DNA of 43,638 nt. Source: Bryobacterales bacterium. GTDB taxonomy: Bacteria > Acidobacteriota > Terriglobia > Bryobacterales > Bryobacteraceae. Positions 7,316 through 16,806 of this stretch are shown here, in pieces. The notes beneath the pieces were generated by a model that worked only from the letters and a program-made list of their open reading frames with translations, was not told where the DNA came from and did not search any database. The DNA lies in contig JADZGD010000124.1 in NCBI GenBank assembly GCA_020854055.1, forward strand, positions 1 to 43,638. Reading direction: 5' to 3'. The translations under genes and the position numbers were made by a program. The first letter of the stretch is position 1; the number at the start of each line of letters is the position of its first letter.

Positions 7316-10138
7316 CTACTCCTCAAACAGCGAGCTCACCGTCTGGGCGCAAGAGGCGCAAACCGTAGGCAGCGCCGGTTCGCTGCCCACGTCGCCCGTG
7401 TACTTCCAGCAACGCTCACACTTGACGCCGTCGGCTTTCTCTACATGCACCTCCAGGGTCACGTCGGCCTGGTTGTGAACGTTAACCTGGGAAACAATGA
7501 ACAGCCCCGGCAACTCATGCTCATACTCGGCAAGCAGCGGATAGAGCGCCTCATTCGCCCGCAGGGTCACCTGCGCATCAAGCGGAGCGCCGATGATCTT
7601 CTCCTGGCGGGCGGTCTCCAGGGCTTTCAACACCTGTTCCCGAATCGGAATCAGCCGTTCCCAATTGCGCAGCCTCTCCCGCTGTTCCGTCCTCAGCCCG
7701 CCGGTCAACTCTTCCGGCGCCGGAAACTCGGCCAGGTGCACACTATCCGGCGCATCGTCCGGCTTACGGATATAGCCCCAGACCTCCTCGGTGGTGAAAG
7801 TGAGCAGCGGCGCCATAAGCCGGACCAGCGCGTAGGCCAGCTTATAAAGCGCCGTCCGCGCGCTGCGCCGTTCAAAGGACTGGGGCGCCGTGGTGTAGAG
7901 CCGGTCTTTCAAAACATCGAAGTAGATGGCGCTCAGGTCCGTGGTAGCGAAGCCGTAGAGAGCTTGGTAGACACGGTGGAAGGATAGCTCGTCATACCAC
8001 TGGCGGCAGCGGCGTACCAGCTCCTCGGCCTGTGTCAGGATCCACTGATCGATCTCTTCCATCTCCTCCACCGGCACCGAATCGCTGGCCGGGTCGAAGC
8101 CGTCCAGGTTGCCGAGCGCGTAGCGGAAGGTGTTCCGCATCTTGCGGTAGGCTTCGGAAAGCCGTTGGAGCATGGTATCCGAGATGCGGACGTCTTCGGT
8201 AAACTCCACCGAACTCACCCACAGCCGCAAAATCTCCGCGCCGTACTGCTTAACGATCTTTTCCGGTTCGATGATGTTGCCGAGCGACTTCGACATCGCC
8301 CGTCCTTCAGCATCGAGCGTCCACCCGTGGGTAGCGCAGGTGCGATAGGGTGAGCGGCCGCGCAACCCCACTCCAATCAACAGCGAACTGTGGAACCAGC
8401 CACGATACTGGTCGCCGCCCTCAACGTACAGATCGGACGGCCAGGACAACCGATTCTGCCCGGTAAGAACCGCCAGGTGACTGGAGCCGGAGTCGAACCA
8501 AACGTCCAGAATATCGGTCTCCTTGCGGAAACTGGCGCCGCCGCACTTGGCGCAGTGAGCCTCGCCACCGATCAACTCAGCGGCGGACTTTTCATACCAG
8601 ACGTCCGCGGTGTGCCGGCGGAACTGTTCCACCACCCCATCCAGAATCTTCTTCTCGGTCAGCGGTGCATTACAGGTTTCGCAGTAGAAGACGGTGATCG
8701 GCACGCCCCACACGCGCTGGCGCGAAATGCACCAGTCCGGGCGGGTGGCGATCATGTTGGAGATGCGCTCCTCGCCCCACTCGGGCTTCCATTTCACGCT
8801 CTTGATGGCCTCGATCGCCTTCTGGCGCAACTGATTGCGCTCCATGCCGATAAACCACTGCTCGGTGGCGCGGAAAATGGTCGGGTTGTGGCAGCGCCAA
8901 CAATGCGGGTAACTGTGCTCGATGGTCTTTACCGCCAGCAGCGCTCCCTTTTGCCGAAGGATGTCGAGTACCGTGGAATTCCCGTCCCAGACGCTCTCTC
9001 CCAGCAGTTCAGACGGCAGTTGCCCCGGCGCGCCCCCGGCGGCGAAAAACCGGCCGCCCGCATCGACCGGGCAGTAAACCGGAATGCCGTACTGCAGGCT
9101 GACCACGTAATCCTCCTGGCCGTGTCCGGGCGCGGTGTGCACGGCGCCGGTGCCTTGTTCCAGCGTCACGTGATCGGCCAGGATACCGGGCGACTCACGT
9201 TCAAGGAATGGATGCAGGAAGATAGCGCCCTCGATGGCGGCGCCGGCGAATCGCGCCAGCACCCGGGTGGCGGCCCAACCGCACTTTTCAGCGGTTGCAG
9301 CGACCAGTTCGCTCGCCACCAGGTAAACGTCGCCGCCAACTTCCACTGCCGAGTACTCGTAGCGGGGATGGTAGGCGATCGCCATGTTGGCCGGAATGGT
9401 CCACGGCGTGGTGGTCCAGATCAGCCCCCACACCTTCCTGCCCGCCAGCGATGGATCGATCTTTTCCGGGGGCGACGCCAGTGCGAAACGAACCCAAATC
9501 GAGGGGCTGGAGTGGTTTTCGTACTCGACTTCGGCTTCGGCCAGCGCGGTGCGGTCGTGGGTGCACCAGTGTACTGGCTTCAAGCCCTTGTAAACATAGC
9601 CTGCCGAGAGGAAATCGACGAATGCCTGCGCGATGACCGCCTCGTATTCGGCGCTCATCGTCAGGTAGGGATCTTCCCAGCGGCCGAAAACGCCCAACCG
9701 TTTGAACTCACGGCGATGGATACCGACGTATTTGTCCGCATAGGCACGGCAGGCAGCGCGAATCTGGCCGGCGGTCATCTGGGCTTTCTTCTTGCCCAGT
9801 TCGCTATCCACCTTGATTTCGATCGGCAGCCCGTGACAGTCCCATCCGGGCACAAACGGCGCGTCGAAACCCGCCATGCTTTTCGATTTGACGATGAAGT
9901 CCTTCAGAATCTTATTGAAAGCCGTGCCGAGGTGGATGTTGCCGTTGGCGTACGGAGGCCCGTCGTGAAGGATGTAAACCGGACGTCCTCTTCTCGCCTC
10001 CCGGATCCGGTCATACAATTTCCCGCTTTCCCACCGCTCGAGTAGTTTCGGCTCGAGCGCCGGCAGCCCCGCCTTCATCGGGAACCCGGTATGCGGAAGA
10101 TTAACGGTCTTCTTCAGCTCAACGTCTTTCAGTTGCAT
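7316..10138 (-). CDS. ileS: Isoleucine--tRNA ligase
   Basis: A class I aminoacyl-tRNA synthetase that charges tRNA-Ile in the cytoplasm. At 940 aa it has the expected length. The HIGH-type ATP site appears as [11 protein letters not shown] (residues 61-71) followed by [14 protein letters not shown]. The editing domain follows, with a family-like [10 protein letters not shown]. The KMSKS loop reads AMSKSLGN near residue 613. The C-terminal zinc site has two Cys pairs (CERC and CASC) and ends at SSLFEE. The start has a GGAGG ribosome-binding site. The 29-nt gap to the upstream dehydratase gene is too short for a T-box leader. The last codons carry the ribosome-binding site of lspA. Confidence 0.97.
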   Translation of the reverse strand: MQLKDVELKKTVNLPHTGFPMKAGLPALEPKLLERWESGKLYDRIREARRGRPVYILHDGPPYANGNIHLGTAFNKILKDFIVKSKSMAGFDAPFVPGWDCHGLPIEIKVDSELGKKKAQMTAGQIRAACRAYADKYVGIHRREFKRLGVFGRWEDPYLTMSAEYEAVIAQAFVDFLSAGYVYKGLKPVHWCTHDRTALAEAEVEYENHSSPSIWVRFALASPPEKIDPSLAGRKVWGLIWTTTPWTIPANMAIAYHPRYEYSAVEVGGDVYLVASELVAATAEKCGWAATRVLARFAGAAIEGAIFLHPFLERESPGILADHVTLEQGTGAVHTAPGHGQEDYVVSLQYGIPVYCPVDAGGRFFAAGGAPGQLPSELLGESVWDGNSTVLDILRQKGALLAVKTIEHSYPHCWRCHNPTIFRATEQWFIGMERNQLRQKAIEAIKSVKWKPEWGEERISNMIATRPDWCISRQRVWGVPITVFYCETCNAPLTEKKILDGVVEQFRRHTADVWYEKSAAELIGGEAHCAKCGGASFRKETDILDVWFDSGSSHLAVLTGQNRLSWPSDLYVEGGDQYRGWFHSSLLIGVGLRGRSPYRTCATHGWTLDAEGRAMSKSLGNIIEPEKIVKQYGAEILRLWVSSVEFTEDVRISDTMLQRLSEAYRKMRNTFRYALGNLDGFDPASDSVPVEEMEEIDQWILTQAEELVRRCRQWYDELSFHRVYQALYGFATTDLSAIYFDVLKDRLYTTAPQSFERRSARTALYKLAYALVRLMAPLLTFTTEEVWGYIRKPDDAPDSVHLAEFPAPEELTGGLRTEQRERLRNWERLIPIREQVLKALETARQEKIIGAPLDAQVTLRANEALYPLLAEYEHELPGLFIVSQVNVHNQADVTLEVHVEKADGVKCERCWKYTGDVGSEPALPTVCASCAQTVSSLFEE

Positions 10139-10167
10139 GGAGATACCTCCATTATTGCAAGAAAGCG

Positions 10168-12096
10168 TCAGCTTCTAGCGCGTTTGCCCGCCTCGAGCAG
10201 TTCGATGATGCGGTCGGTGTCGTAAACCGAGCCGCCCCAGGTGCCACCGCTTGCCTCCTGAAGCGCCGCCCAAAGCCGCGTGTCGTCGGGCAGACCGGCG
10301 TCGGGAGCCAGATCCGGATGCAGGCTGCGTGCGGCCAGTTCCTCCGCCGGGCCGAGAAAGTTCAGCGAGCCCTCAAGCTTGTTCCGGTCAATAATGATCT
10401 CGATCGGGTCGCCATCCCGCAATTTACCGAGCGGACCTCCGGCCAGGGCTTCCGGCGAGATATGCCCGATGCAGGCGCCGGTGGAGACGCCGCTGAAACG
10501 GGCGTCGGTCAGCAGCGGCACCTGATTGCCGAAGTCCAGGTACTTGAGCGCCGAAGTGAGCTGGTAGGTCTCTTCCATGCCGGAGCCGAGCGGCCCCCGG
10601 CCGGCCAGCACCAGGATGTCGCCCGGATGTAGAAGTCCTTTCTTGACGGCATTGATCGCGGCCGGTTCGGTGGTGAAGACGCGCGCGGCGCCCCGCTTGC
10701 GGTAGACACCGTCCTCATCCACCACCGATGGATCGATGGCCGTCGCCTTGATCACGGAGCCTGCGGGCGCCAGGTTTCCGGTGGGAAAGCAGACCGTGGG
10801 CGTAAGTCCGGCGGCGCGGGCCGAATCGGGATTGAATATCACCAGGTCCGGGTCGATCGCGTCTCGCTCTTTCAACTGGCGGCGCAGTTCGAAACGGCGC
10901 TGGGAATCCTGCCACCAGTCGAGAATGGTATCGAGCGATTGGCCGGAGACTGTCGCCGCATCCACTCGCAGCAGGCCGGCGCGGCGAAGGTGGAGCATCA
11001 CCTCAGGAACTCCTCCGGCCATGAAGACCCGGATGGTAGGGAAGTTTCGCGGGCCATTGGGCAGCACGTCCACCAGCCGTGGAACCTGGCGGTTCACCCG
11101 CGCCCAATCCTCCACCGACGGGCGCTTCAGACCGGCGTGAAACACCACCGCAGGAAGATGCAGAATCAGGTTGGTAGACCCGCCGAAGGCCGCGTGCGCT
11201 ACCAGGGCATTTTCCACCGCTGCCGCGCTGAGCACGTCGCTCATCACCCGGCCGGCGGCCTCCATTTCCAGCACCGCCCTGGCCGAACGGCGTGCCATGT
11301 CCAGCCAGATGGGCTCACCCGACGGCGCCAGCGCGGAGTGCGGCAGTGCCATTCCCAGCGCTTCAGCCACCACTTGTGAGGTGGCCGCGGTGCCCAGAAA
11401 CTGGCATCCGCCGCCCGGCGAAGCGCAGGAGCGGCAGCCCATATCCTGGGCGTAATCGAGCGTAATGTCACCGTGAGCAAAGCGCGCGCCGAGCGTCTGC
11501 ACTTTGCCCGTGTCCTCGCCGGTCTCTCCGGCCAGCATCACCCCACCGGGCACCAGCACCGACGCCAGATCACGCATCGCCGCCAACGCCATCATCATGG
11601 CGGGCAGACCTTTGTCGCAGGTGGCGATGCCCAGAACACCGCGCCGGGTGGGCAGCGAGCGAATCAGCCGCCGCAGCACCGTCGATGCGTCGTTGCGGTA
11701 CGGCAGGCTATCGAACATTCCGCTGGTGCCCTGCGTGCGGCCATCGCAGGGATCCGTGCAGGCGCCGGCAAAGGGAATCGCCCCGCGCGCTTTCAGCTCC
11801 CGGGCAGCCGCTTCCACCAGCAACCCCACCTCCCAGTGCCCGGTGTGGTAGCCAAGCGCCACCGGCGTTCCATCCTCGCGGCGGATGCCGCCGTGCGTGC
11901 TGAGCAGCAGGATTTCCTTGGCGCCCATGTGCGCCGGCTCCCACCCCATTCCGGCGTTCATGGTCCAGCCGAACAGGTCGCCCGAAGGCCGTGCCGCGAG
12001 CATTTCAGGCGTGTAGGGCACACGGCCTTGCGGCCCGGGAGCGTGGGAGCGCACCTGGAGCACGCTTGCATCGCCGGAATCAAACAGGTGGTTCAT
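10168..12096 (-). CDS. yjhG: YjhG/YagF-type sugar-acid dehydratase (D-xylonate dehydratase family, IlvD/Edd superfamily)
   Basis: This 642-aa protein matches the E. coli YjhG/YagF pattern from end to end: an early VRTHADGPDG-like segment (here [10 protein letters not shown]), [53 protein letters not shown] and a terminal [19 protein letters not shown]. Cysteines in TDPCDG, ATCDKG and MGCRSC are the candidates for Fe-S cluster ligands. YjhG-type enzymes dehydrate D-xylonate to 2-keto-3-deoxy-xylonate; related sugar acids are possible substrates. I chose ATG 12096, where homology begins; an upstream in-frame extension to 12264 runs over xseB and looks non-coding. The gene lies 29 nt before ileS, an odd neighbour for a catabolic enzyme. 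Confidence 0.9.
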   Translation of the reverse strand: MNHLFDSGDASVLQVRSHAPGPQGRVPYTPEMLAARPSGDLFGWTMNAGMGWEPAHMGAKEILLLSTHGGIRREDGTPVALGYHTGHWEVGLLVEAAARELKARGAIPFAGACTDPCDGRTQGTSGMFDSLPYRNDASTVLRRLIRSLPTRRGVLGIATCDKGLPAMMMALAAMRDLASVLVPGGVMLAGETGEDTGKVQTLGARFAHGDITLDYAQDMGCRSCASPGGGCQFLGTAATSQVVAEALGMALPHSALAPSGEPIWLDMARRSARAVLEMEAAGRVMSDVLSAAAVENALVAHAAFGGSTNLILHLPAVVFHAGLKRPSVEDWARVNRQVPRLVDVLPNGPRNFPTIRVFMAGGVPEVMLHLRRAGLLRVDAATVSGQSLDTILDWWQDSQRRFELRRQLKERDAIDPDLVIFNPDSARAAGLTPTVCFPTGNLAPAGSVIKATAIDPSVVDEDGVYRKRGAARVFTTEPAAINAVKKGLLHPGDILVLAGRGPLGSGMEETYQLTSALKYLDFGNQVPLLTDARFSGVSTGACIGHISPEALAGGPLGKLRDGDPIEIIIDRNKLEGSLNFLGPAEELAARSLHPDLAPDAGLPDDTRLWAALQEASGGTWGGSVYDTDRIIELLEAGKRARS

Positions 12097-12161
12097 CACT
12101 GTCCAGTCTAGTGGAATCGTTACCGTGCTCCGGGTGCGCACACCATTGTTAGAATGAAGCG
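12097..12161. promoter_or_regulatory. Divergent promoter region between yjhG-like gene and xseB
   Basis: Only 65 nt separate the two divergent starts. On the plus strand TAGAAT (12150-12155) looks like a -10 and ends 6 nt before the xseB ATG. No good -35 is visible at normal spacing, and no strong Shine-Dalgarno sequence precedes the ATG. Transcription would then start at or beside the start codon. An 8-bp palindrome GTGCGCAC spans 12134-12141 and could bind a regulator of either gene. Confidence 0.35.
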
Positions 12162-12410
12162 ATGCCGGATACCCCTGATCAGGACGCGCCGCTTCCCAGT
12201 TTCGAAACCGGTCTCGAGGAGTTGGAGACCATCGTAAAAGAACTGGAGAGCGGCGACCTGCCACTGCAGCGCTCGCTCGAACTGTTCGAGAAGGGAATGA
12301 AGCTCAGTAAGGCCTGCCGCAAGCAGTTGGAAGAGGCGGAGAGCCGCGTGGAGATTCTGGTCCGAAAAGGCGACACGGTCACGGCAGAACCCTTCGGGTC
12401 CGAAAAATAA
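12162..12410 (+). CDS. xseB: Exodeoxyribonuclease VII small subunit
   Basis: XseB forms exonuclease VII with XseA, which degrades single-stranded DNA in both directions. The 82-aa product has the family core [20 protein letters not shown], then [21 protein letters not shown] and a helical [11 protein letters not shown], the usual helical hairpin. Length is normal. No xseA lies beside it; the gene upstream points the other way. Its TAA stop shares one base with the ATG of ispA (TAATG), so translation is probably coupled. The ATG lies just downstream of a possible -10 box and lacks a clear Shine-Dalgarno sequence, which suggests a leaderless or near-leaderless message. Confidence 0.93.
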   Translation: MPDTPDQDAPLPSFETGLEELETIVKELESGDLPLQRSLELFEKGMKLSKACRKQLEEAESRVEILVRKGDTVTAEPFGSEK

Positions 12411-13294
12411 TGAGCCTTCGTGAATACCTTGCCGCGCAGCAACAACGGGTAGACCATGCGCTCGACTCGGTGGTTCCTCCGGAAACGGAGCCACCCGCCA
12501 CCATACACCGGGCCATGCGCTACAGCCTCTTCGCCGGCGGCAAGCGAATTCGCCCGCTGCTGGCGATGGCGGCGGCCGAAGCGGTGGCGGGTGATGTGCC
12601 GGGCATCGAAATTGCCGCCTGCTCGCTGGAATTAATTCACACCTATTCGCTGATTCACGACGACCTGCCGGCTTTGGACAACGACGACCTGCGCCGCGGC
12701 CGTCCCACCTGCCACAAGGTTTTCGGCGATGCGATGGCCATTCTCGCCGGCGATGCCCTGCTGACGCTGGCCTTTGAAGTCCTCTCCGGCCGGGTGGCGG
12801 CAGCGCCGGAGGTCAAGGTTCGCCTGATGGAAGAACTGGCCACCGCCTCAGGCACCGTGGGAGGCATGATCGGCGGACAGGTGAACGACCTGGAAGGCGA
12901 GGGCATGCCGCCCAACGCCACGCTGCTCGAATCCATCCACCGCGCCAAGACAGGCGCCCTGTTGCGCGGAAGCGTGCGCATCGGGGCCATCTACGCCGGA
13001 GCCGGCGAACAACAGTACAGCGACCTGTCGCGCTACGGCGAGCACATCGGGCTGGCCTTTCAGATCGTCGATGACCTGCTCGACGTGGAACAGTCTTCCG
13101 AAGATCTCGGCAAGACCGCGGGCAAGGATGCCGCCCAGCAGAAGATCACATTCCCTGCCGTGTACGGCATCGAGTACTCCCACGCCATGGCGGAGCAGGA
13201 ACGCCTGGCGGCCCACCGCGCTTTGGACGCATTTGGCCCTTCCGCCGGCCGGTTGCGTGAGCTGGCTGACCTGGTCGTCCAACGCAAGGCATGA
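12410..13294 (+). CDS. ispA: Polyprenyl diphosphate synthase (farnesyl/geranyl diphosphate synthase type)
   Basis: A 294-aa all-alpha prenyltransferase that condenses isopentenyl diphosphate with an allylic diphosphate. The first aspartate-rich motif is HDDLPALDNDDLRRG and the second is FQIVDDLLDVEQS; both bind the Mg-diphosphate groups. GGKRIRPLL near the start is also typical. The spaced DDxxxxD of the first motif (DDLPALDNDD) is the bacterial short-chain type, which supports farnesyl or geranylgeranyl products rather than long chains. Position between xseB and tlyA is the classic place for ispA. It overlaps xseB by 1 nt and tlyA by 4 nt. In many bacteria dxs sits between ispA and tlyA; it is absent here. 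Confidence 0.93.
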   Translation: MSLREYLAAQQQRVDHALDSVVPPETEPPATIHRAMRYSLFAGGKRIRPLLAMAAAEAVAGDVPGIEIAACSLELIHTYSLIHDDLPALDNDDLRRGRPTCHKVFGDAMAILAGDALLTLAFEVLSGRVAAAPEVKVRLMEELATASGTVGGMIGGQVNDLEGEGMPPNATLLESIHRAKTGALLRGSVRIGAIYAGAGEQQYSDLSRYGEHIGLAFQIVDDLLDVEQSSEDLGKTAGKDAAQQKITFPAVYGIEYSHAMAEQERLAAHRALDAFGPSAGRLRELADLVVQRKA

Positions 13295-14019
13295 CCGCGC
13301 GGCGGCGGATTGATCAGTTGCTGGTCGAACGCGGGCTGGCCGCAACCCGGCAGAAAGCCCATGCGCTCATTCTGGCCGGCCAGGTGCTGGTGGACGGGCA
13401 AAGGGCCACCAAACCGGGCCATACCATACCTCTCGAAGCGCATCTCGACGTCCTGGCGCCGCTCAAATATGTGAGTCGCGGGGGCCTGAAACTGGAAGCG
13501 GCGCTTGACAACTTCCGGATTGACCCGGCCGGTAAAGTCTGCCTGGACATCGGCGCATCCACCGGCGGTTTCACCGATTGCCTCCTGCAGCGGAGCGCCC
13601 TCCGCGTCTACGCCATCGATACCGGCAAGGGACAGTTGGATTGGAAATTGCGTAACGATCCGCGCGTCGTGTTGCGGGAAAAGGTCAACGCCCGCTACCT
13701 GACAGCCGAACTCATCGGCGAGCCCGCCGACTTGGCTGTGTTAGACGTCAGCTTCATTTCGGTCACCCGCATTGTGCCCGTGTTGCCCGCGTTGCTGAAA
13801 GAAGACGCGGAACTGGTTATACTCGTCAAGCCACAGTTCGAGGTTGAAAAGGGACAAGTGGGCAAGGGCGGAATCGTGAGAGATCCCCAGTTACACCGCG
13901 CGGCATGTGATCGGGTTCGGGAAGCGGTCGAAGCCATCGGCTACCGGACCACGCTGATGGAGAGCCCCATCCTGGGCGCGGAAGGCAACAAGGAGTTCCT
14001 GCTCCATGGAACCCATTAG
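13291..14019 (+). CDS. tlyA: TlyA family rRNA (cytidine-2'-O)-methyltransferase
   Basis: The 242-aa protein combines an N-terminal S4 RNA-binding domain (RIDQLLVERGLAATRQKAHA, about residues 5-65) with an FtsJ/RrmJ-type methyltransferase domain. The SAM-binding motif reads CLDIGASTGGFTDCLLQ, followed by VYAIDTGKGQLDWKLRND, DLAVLDVSFIS and LVKPQFE. In mycobacteria TlyA methylates cytidines in 16S and 23S rRNA and affects capreomycin sensitivity; older annotation as a hemolysin is not supported by the fold. The start overlaps the ispA stop (ATGA), and the end overlaps nadK by 14 nt, so the set is transcribed and probably translated in a coupled way. Confidence 0.93.
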   Translation: MTARRRIDQLLVERGLAATRQKAHALILAGQVLVDGQRATKPGHTIPLEAHLDVLAPLKYVSRGGLKLEAALDNFRIDPAGKVCLDIGASTGGFTDCLLQRSALRVYAIDTGKGQLDWKLRNDPRVVLREKVNARYLTAELIGEPADLAVLDVSFISVTRIVPVLPALLKEDAELVILVKPQFEVEKGQVGKGGIVRDPQLHRAACDRVREAVEAIGYRTTLMESPILGAEGNKEFLLHGTH

Positions 14020-14869
14020 ACGCGTCGGAATTCTGTCAAAACCGAATATCGAACGGGCATCGGAGATCGTTCCCGAACTCATCAACTGGCTGGAAGAACG
14101 CGGTATCGAAGTGCGTTGCGACATCCAAACCGCGGCCTATGATGCGCGCTGCCAGGCGCTGCCGCGCGACCTGGTGCCGGAGGGAACGCAACTGATCATC
14201 GTTCTCGGCGGCGACGGCACCCTGCTTTCGGCGGCGCGAGCCATGGGAGGACGCGACATCCCACTGTTTCCGGTAAACCTGGGCGGACTCGGTTTTCTGA
14301 CCGCCATCAAACTCGACGAACTCTATCCCGAACTGGAACGCGCCTTTCGCGGAGAACATCGCATCAGCCGCCGCCGCATGCTGCACTGCCAGTTACGGCG
14401 CGAGGATGACATTGTCGCCGAATACGAAGCGCTGAACGACGCGGTGATCACCAAATCGGCGCTGGCGCGCATGATCGATCTGGAGGTCAACGTTGATTCG
14501 CACTATGTCTGCAACTACAAAGCCGATGGGCTGATCGTCTCCACGCCCACCGGTTCCACCGCTTATTCGCTCTCGGCCGGCGGTCCGATCATTTTCCCCA
14601 CCGTCTCGGCGATCTGCCTGACACCCATCTGCCCACATACCCTGACCAACCGGCCGGTGCTGCTACCCGACACCAGCGTGATCGACATGCGTTCCTGGGC
14701 ACAGGACGATTCCGCTTACCTCACCATTGACGGGCAGATCGGCGGCCCGCTACGCTATGGCGACCAGATTATCTGCCGCAGTTCCTCAAACACGCTCTGC
14801 CTGATCCGGCCGCCGAAGATCCGTTTCTTCGGTGTTCTGCGGCAGAAACTGAAATGGGGCGAACGCTAG
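14006..14869 (+). CDS. nadK: NAD kinase
   Basis: NadK phosphorylates NAD to NADP in the cytoplasm. The 287-aa protein shows the ATP/NAD site LGGDGTLLSAARAM, then PVNLGGLGFLT, the NDAVITKS segment and the TPTGSTAYSLSAGGPI motif, all diagnostic. The C-terminal beta-rich part ends with IRPPKIRFFGVLRQKLKWGER. The start ATG lies inside the last codons of tlyA in another frame (14-nt overlap). Order xseB-ispA-tlyA-nadK matches a widely conserved bacterial cluster. The next gene begins 3 nt after the stop, so the symporter could be on the same message. Confidence 0.96.
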   Translation: MEPIRRVGILSKPNIERASEIVPELINWLEERGIEVRCDIQTAAYDARCQALPRDLVPEGTQLIIVLGGDGTLLSAARAMGGRDIPLFPVNLGGLGFLTAIKLDELYPELERAFRGEHRISRRRMLHCQLRREDDIVAEYEALNDAVITKSALARMIDLEVNVDSHYVCNYKADGLIVSTPTGSTAYSLSAGGPIIFPTVSAICLTPICPHTLTNRPVLLPDTSVIDMRSWAQDDSAYLTIDGQIGGPLRYGDQIICRSSSNTLCLIRPPKIRFFGVLRQKLKWGER

Positions 14870-14872
14870 ACG

Positions 14873-16063
14873 GTGAAGCGGCTCTCGCTCACTACCTGGA
14901 TCTTTATCGCCATGGCCGCCGGTGTCGTGCTGGGCGTGGCGGCGCCCGGCGTGGCACGCCAGTTGAGCCCCCTAAGCACGATCTTTCTCCGGCTGATCCG
15001 GTCGATCATCGCACCATTGATCTTCTCCAGCCTCGTCTACGGGATCGCCTCGGCGGGTAGCGGCCAAGCCATCGGACGCATCGGCATCAAGGCGCTTATC
15101 TATTTTGAAGCGGCCACCACGCTGGCATTGGCCGTAGGCCTGTGCTTTGTCAACATTGTCAAGCCCGGCGCCGGCCTGCTGCTTCACGCGGATGCCGCGG
15201 GGCCAGCGCCGGGCCGGGCTTCACTCACCCTCAGTGAGGTTCTGGAGCACTCGGTTCCGGCCAGCATTATCGACGCGATGGCAAAGGGAGAGGTACTGCA
15301 GGTTGTGATTTTTGCGGTGCTGTTCGGTTTGGCCGCGGCAGCGATGGGGGCTAAAGCCGAACCGGCAGTGGAGCTCTGCCGCGCCGTAACCGGCATCATG
15401 TTCCGCTACACCAACTATGTGATGTATCTGGCGCCCTTGGGCGTTGGCGCAGCCATTGCAGTTACCGTGGCAAGCAAAGGTCTGCCGGTCTTGTTCGGCC
15501 TGGGCAAACTGGTGGCAACCATGTACGCCGCGCAAATCACGTTTGTAGTGTTGGTGCTGGGCGGCTTTGCGCTGGCCTGCCGGATTCCGCTGGCGAAATT
15601 CATCCGTGCCGCGCGCGAACCGTTTCTGATCGCCTTCTCCACCGCCTCGAGCGAGGCGGCGTTGCCCCGCGCGATGGAGAACATGGAGGAGTACGGCGTG
15701 CCAAAACATATCGTCGCGCTGGTGATTCCCACCGGCTATAGCTTTAACCTCGACGGTTCCACGCTCTACCTGTCACTCGCGTCGGTTTTCATCGCCCAGG
15801 CCGCTGGCATCTCGCTTTCCGTCGGGCAGCAGGTGCTGATGATGCTCACGCTGATGCTCACCAGTAAAGGAGTGGCCGGCGTGCCTCGCGCATCGTTGGT
15901 AGTGCTTTCAGGCGCGGTGGCGCTTTATGGCTTACCGCTTGAAGGAGTGGCCGTGTTGCTGGGCATCGACGCGGTGCTCGACATGGCCCGGACTTCGGTG
16001 AACGTTCTGGGAAACTGCCTGGCTACGGCGATTGTCGGCCGCTGGGAAGAGGCACGAAGTTAA
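14873..16063 (+). CDS. Dicarboxylate/glutamate:cation symporter (DAACS family)
   Basis: A 396-aa inner-membrane carrier with eight or more hydrophobic segments. Family landmarks are the serine-rich hairpin STASSEAALPRAMENMEEYG, the substrate-site segment IPTGYSFNLDGSTLYLS, MLTSKGVAGVPRASLVV and the final DMARTSVNVLGNCLAT, where the Asp and Asn are typical substrate-binding residues. Members import C4-dicarboxylates, glutamate or aspartate with Na+ or H+; the exact substrate is not decided by these motifs. The start is a GTG 3 nt after the nadK stop. The stop lies 4 nt from the stop of the convergent small gene, so there is no room for a separate terminator. Confidence 0.92.
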   Translation: MKRLSLTTWIFIAMAAGVVLGVAAPGVARQLSPLSTIFLRLIRSIIAPLIFSSLVYGIASAGSGQAIGRIGIKALIYFEAATTLALAVGLCFVNIVKPGAGLLLHADAAGPAPGRASLTLSEVLEHSVPASIIDAMAKGEVLQVVIFAVLFGLAAAAMGAKAEPAVELCRAVTGIMFRYTNYVMYLAPLGVGAAIAVTVASKGLPVLFGLGKLVATMYAAQITFVVLVLGGFALACRIPLAKFIRAAREPFLIAFSTASSEAALPRAMENMEEYGVPKHIVALVIPTGYSFNLDGSTLYLSLASVFIAQAAGISLSVGQQVLMMLTLMLTSKGVAGVPRASLVVLSGAVALYGLPLEGVAVLLGIDAVLDMARTSVNVLGNCLATAIVGRWEEARS

Positions 16064-16067
16064 ATTT

Positions 16068-16349
16068 TCAGGCGAGATAATCGCCCAGCGCGCGTTCGAA
16101 ATCGGCGGGCTTCAGTAGTTCTCCGCCATTCATCCGCACGATGAGCGAATCGATGATCCGCTTGGCGGTGTCTTTACCGAAATCCTTGAGGAAGCCGTCC
16201 CAGAAATGCTCACCGGCAATTGCCTGGTTGATCTCGGATTCCTTGTTGTGGTCGTGAAGTTCCGTGAAGTAGACGACGCGATACTGGCCACTGTAAATAT
16301 TCTCACGATAGATCTCGAACATCGTCTTGTCGGATTCAAACCCAGCCAT
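16068..16349 (-). CDS. Conserved-looking small hypothetical protein (93 aa)
   Basis: I do not recognise this family. The product is 93 aa, soluble, charged and predicted mostly helical, with no signal peptide, cysteine or membrane segment. Notable stretches are MFEIYRENIYSGQYRVVYFTE near the start and AGEHFWDGFLKDFGKDTAKRI in the middle. The residue mix and codon use look like a real protein, unlike the shadow frames around it. Neither the ATG at 16349 nor the in-frame ATG at 16322 has a clear Shine-Dalgarno sequence; the second start would give 84 aa. It is a single gene convergent with the symporter and faces a long non-coding stretch upstream, where its promoter must lie. Confidence 0.65.
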   Translation of the reverse strand: MAGFESDKTMFEIYRENIYSGQYRVVYFTELHDHNKESEINQAIAGEHFWDGFLKDFGKDTAKRIIDSLIVRMNGGELLKPADFERALGDYLA

Positions 16350-16806
16350 ATTTATGAAAGTATCAAAAACAAACCAGCAAGGGAAAGCGACCGTGTCGGG
16401 AGAAACTGAGGGGAGGAAAAACTGTTAAGGGCGAGCGTCGTATCCGAACCGCATCCACTTATCCGGTCTCATGGCATGAACGCCAGCGGATCCGGTAAGC
16501 TTACTGGCTGTCACCTCTGTCACGGTACGGTAATAACCGTTGAGCCTGCACTTAAAGCATGGACTCGGTGTAACAGTGCAGCCGATCAGCCCGGCATCAC
16601 GATGCTCGCCCCATCGCTATTGGAGAATCGATATTGACCTCCTTGCCAGTGATCGAACCGCCTCACCGGCAGAACCAGCTAGAGTTGGATATCCTCCTCT
16701 CGTGCTGCTCAGCCGGCCTGCTTTGCAGGCGACTCCGTCTCACTGCACCCATTATATCGACATCCGGCGTCAAAATGATCAGCTAAAATTAACCGAACCC
16801 CACGAG
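16350..16806. other. 457-nt non-coding stretch rich in inverted repeats
   Basis: No convincing gene lies here; an in-frame upstream extension of the phosphatase gene reads like non-coding sequence. Several inverted repeats are visible. CTTATCCGG at 16458-16466 pairs with CCGGTAAG at 16492-16499 with one bulged T. GTAAGCTTAC at 16495-16504 is a perfect 10-bp palindrome. ACGGT-AATA-ACCGT spans 16527-16540. GCCTGC-TTT-GCAGGC forms a hairpin at 16716-16730. The first two share bases and are mutually exclusive. The stretch may hold the promoter of the small minus-strand gene, a structured RNA or regulatory sites. I could not match it to a known riboswitch or tRNA. Confidence 0.5.
16784..16789 (+). 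promoter_or_regulatory. Possible -10 box for the SpoIIE phosphatase gene
   Basis: TAAAAT lies 17 nt before the ATG at 16807, in an A/T-rich patch unlike the GC-rich surroundings. TCGACA at 16757-16762 is a poor -35 candidate because the 21-nt spacer is too long. The match supports choosing the ATG at 16807 but is weak on its own. Confidence 0.3.

Noticed and set aside
8390..10045. 551-aa open frame on the plus strand opposite ileS
   Set aside because: It mirrors a strongly supported gene, has no family motif and reflects high GC bias in the third codon position.
16700..16745. tRNA-Ala-like anticodon arm (CCTGC-TTTGCAG) in the non-coding block
   Set aside because: The 7-nt loop would fit an Ala(UGC) anticodon, but the 3' arm does not pair properly, and there is no T-arm, D-arm or acceptor stem at the right distances. 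The pairing is better read as a plain hairpin.
16540..16806. N-terminal extension of the SpoIIE phosphatase to 16540
   Set aside because: The extra 89 residues look like translated non-coding sequence, contain inverted repeats and a possible promoter, and precede a normal membrane start.
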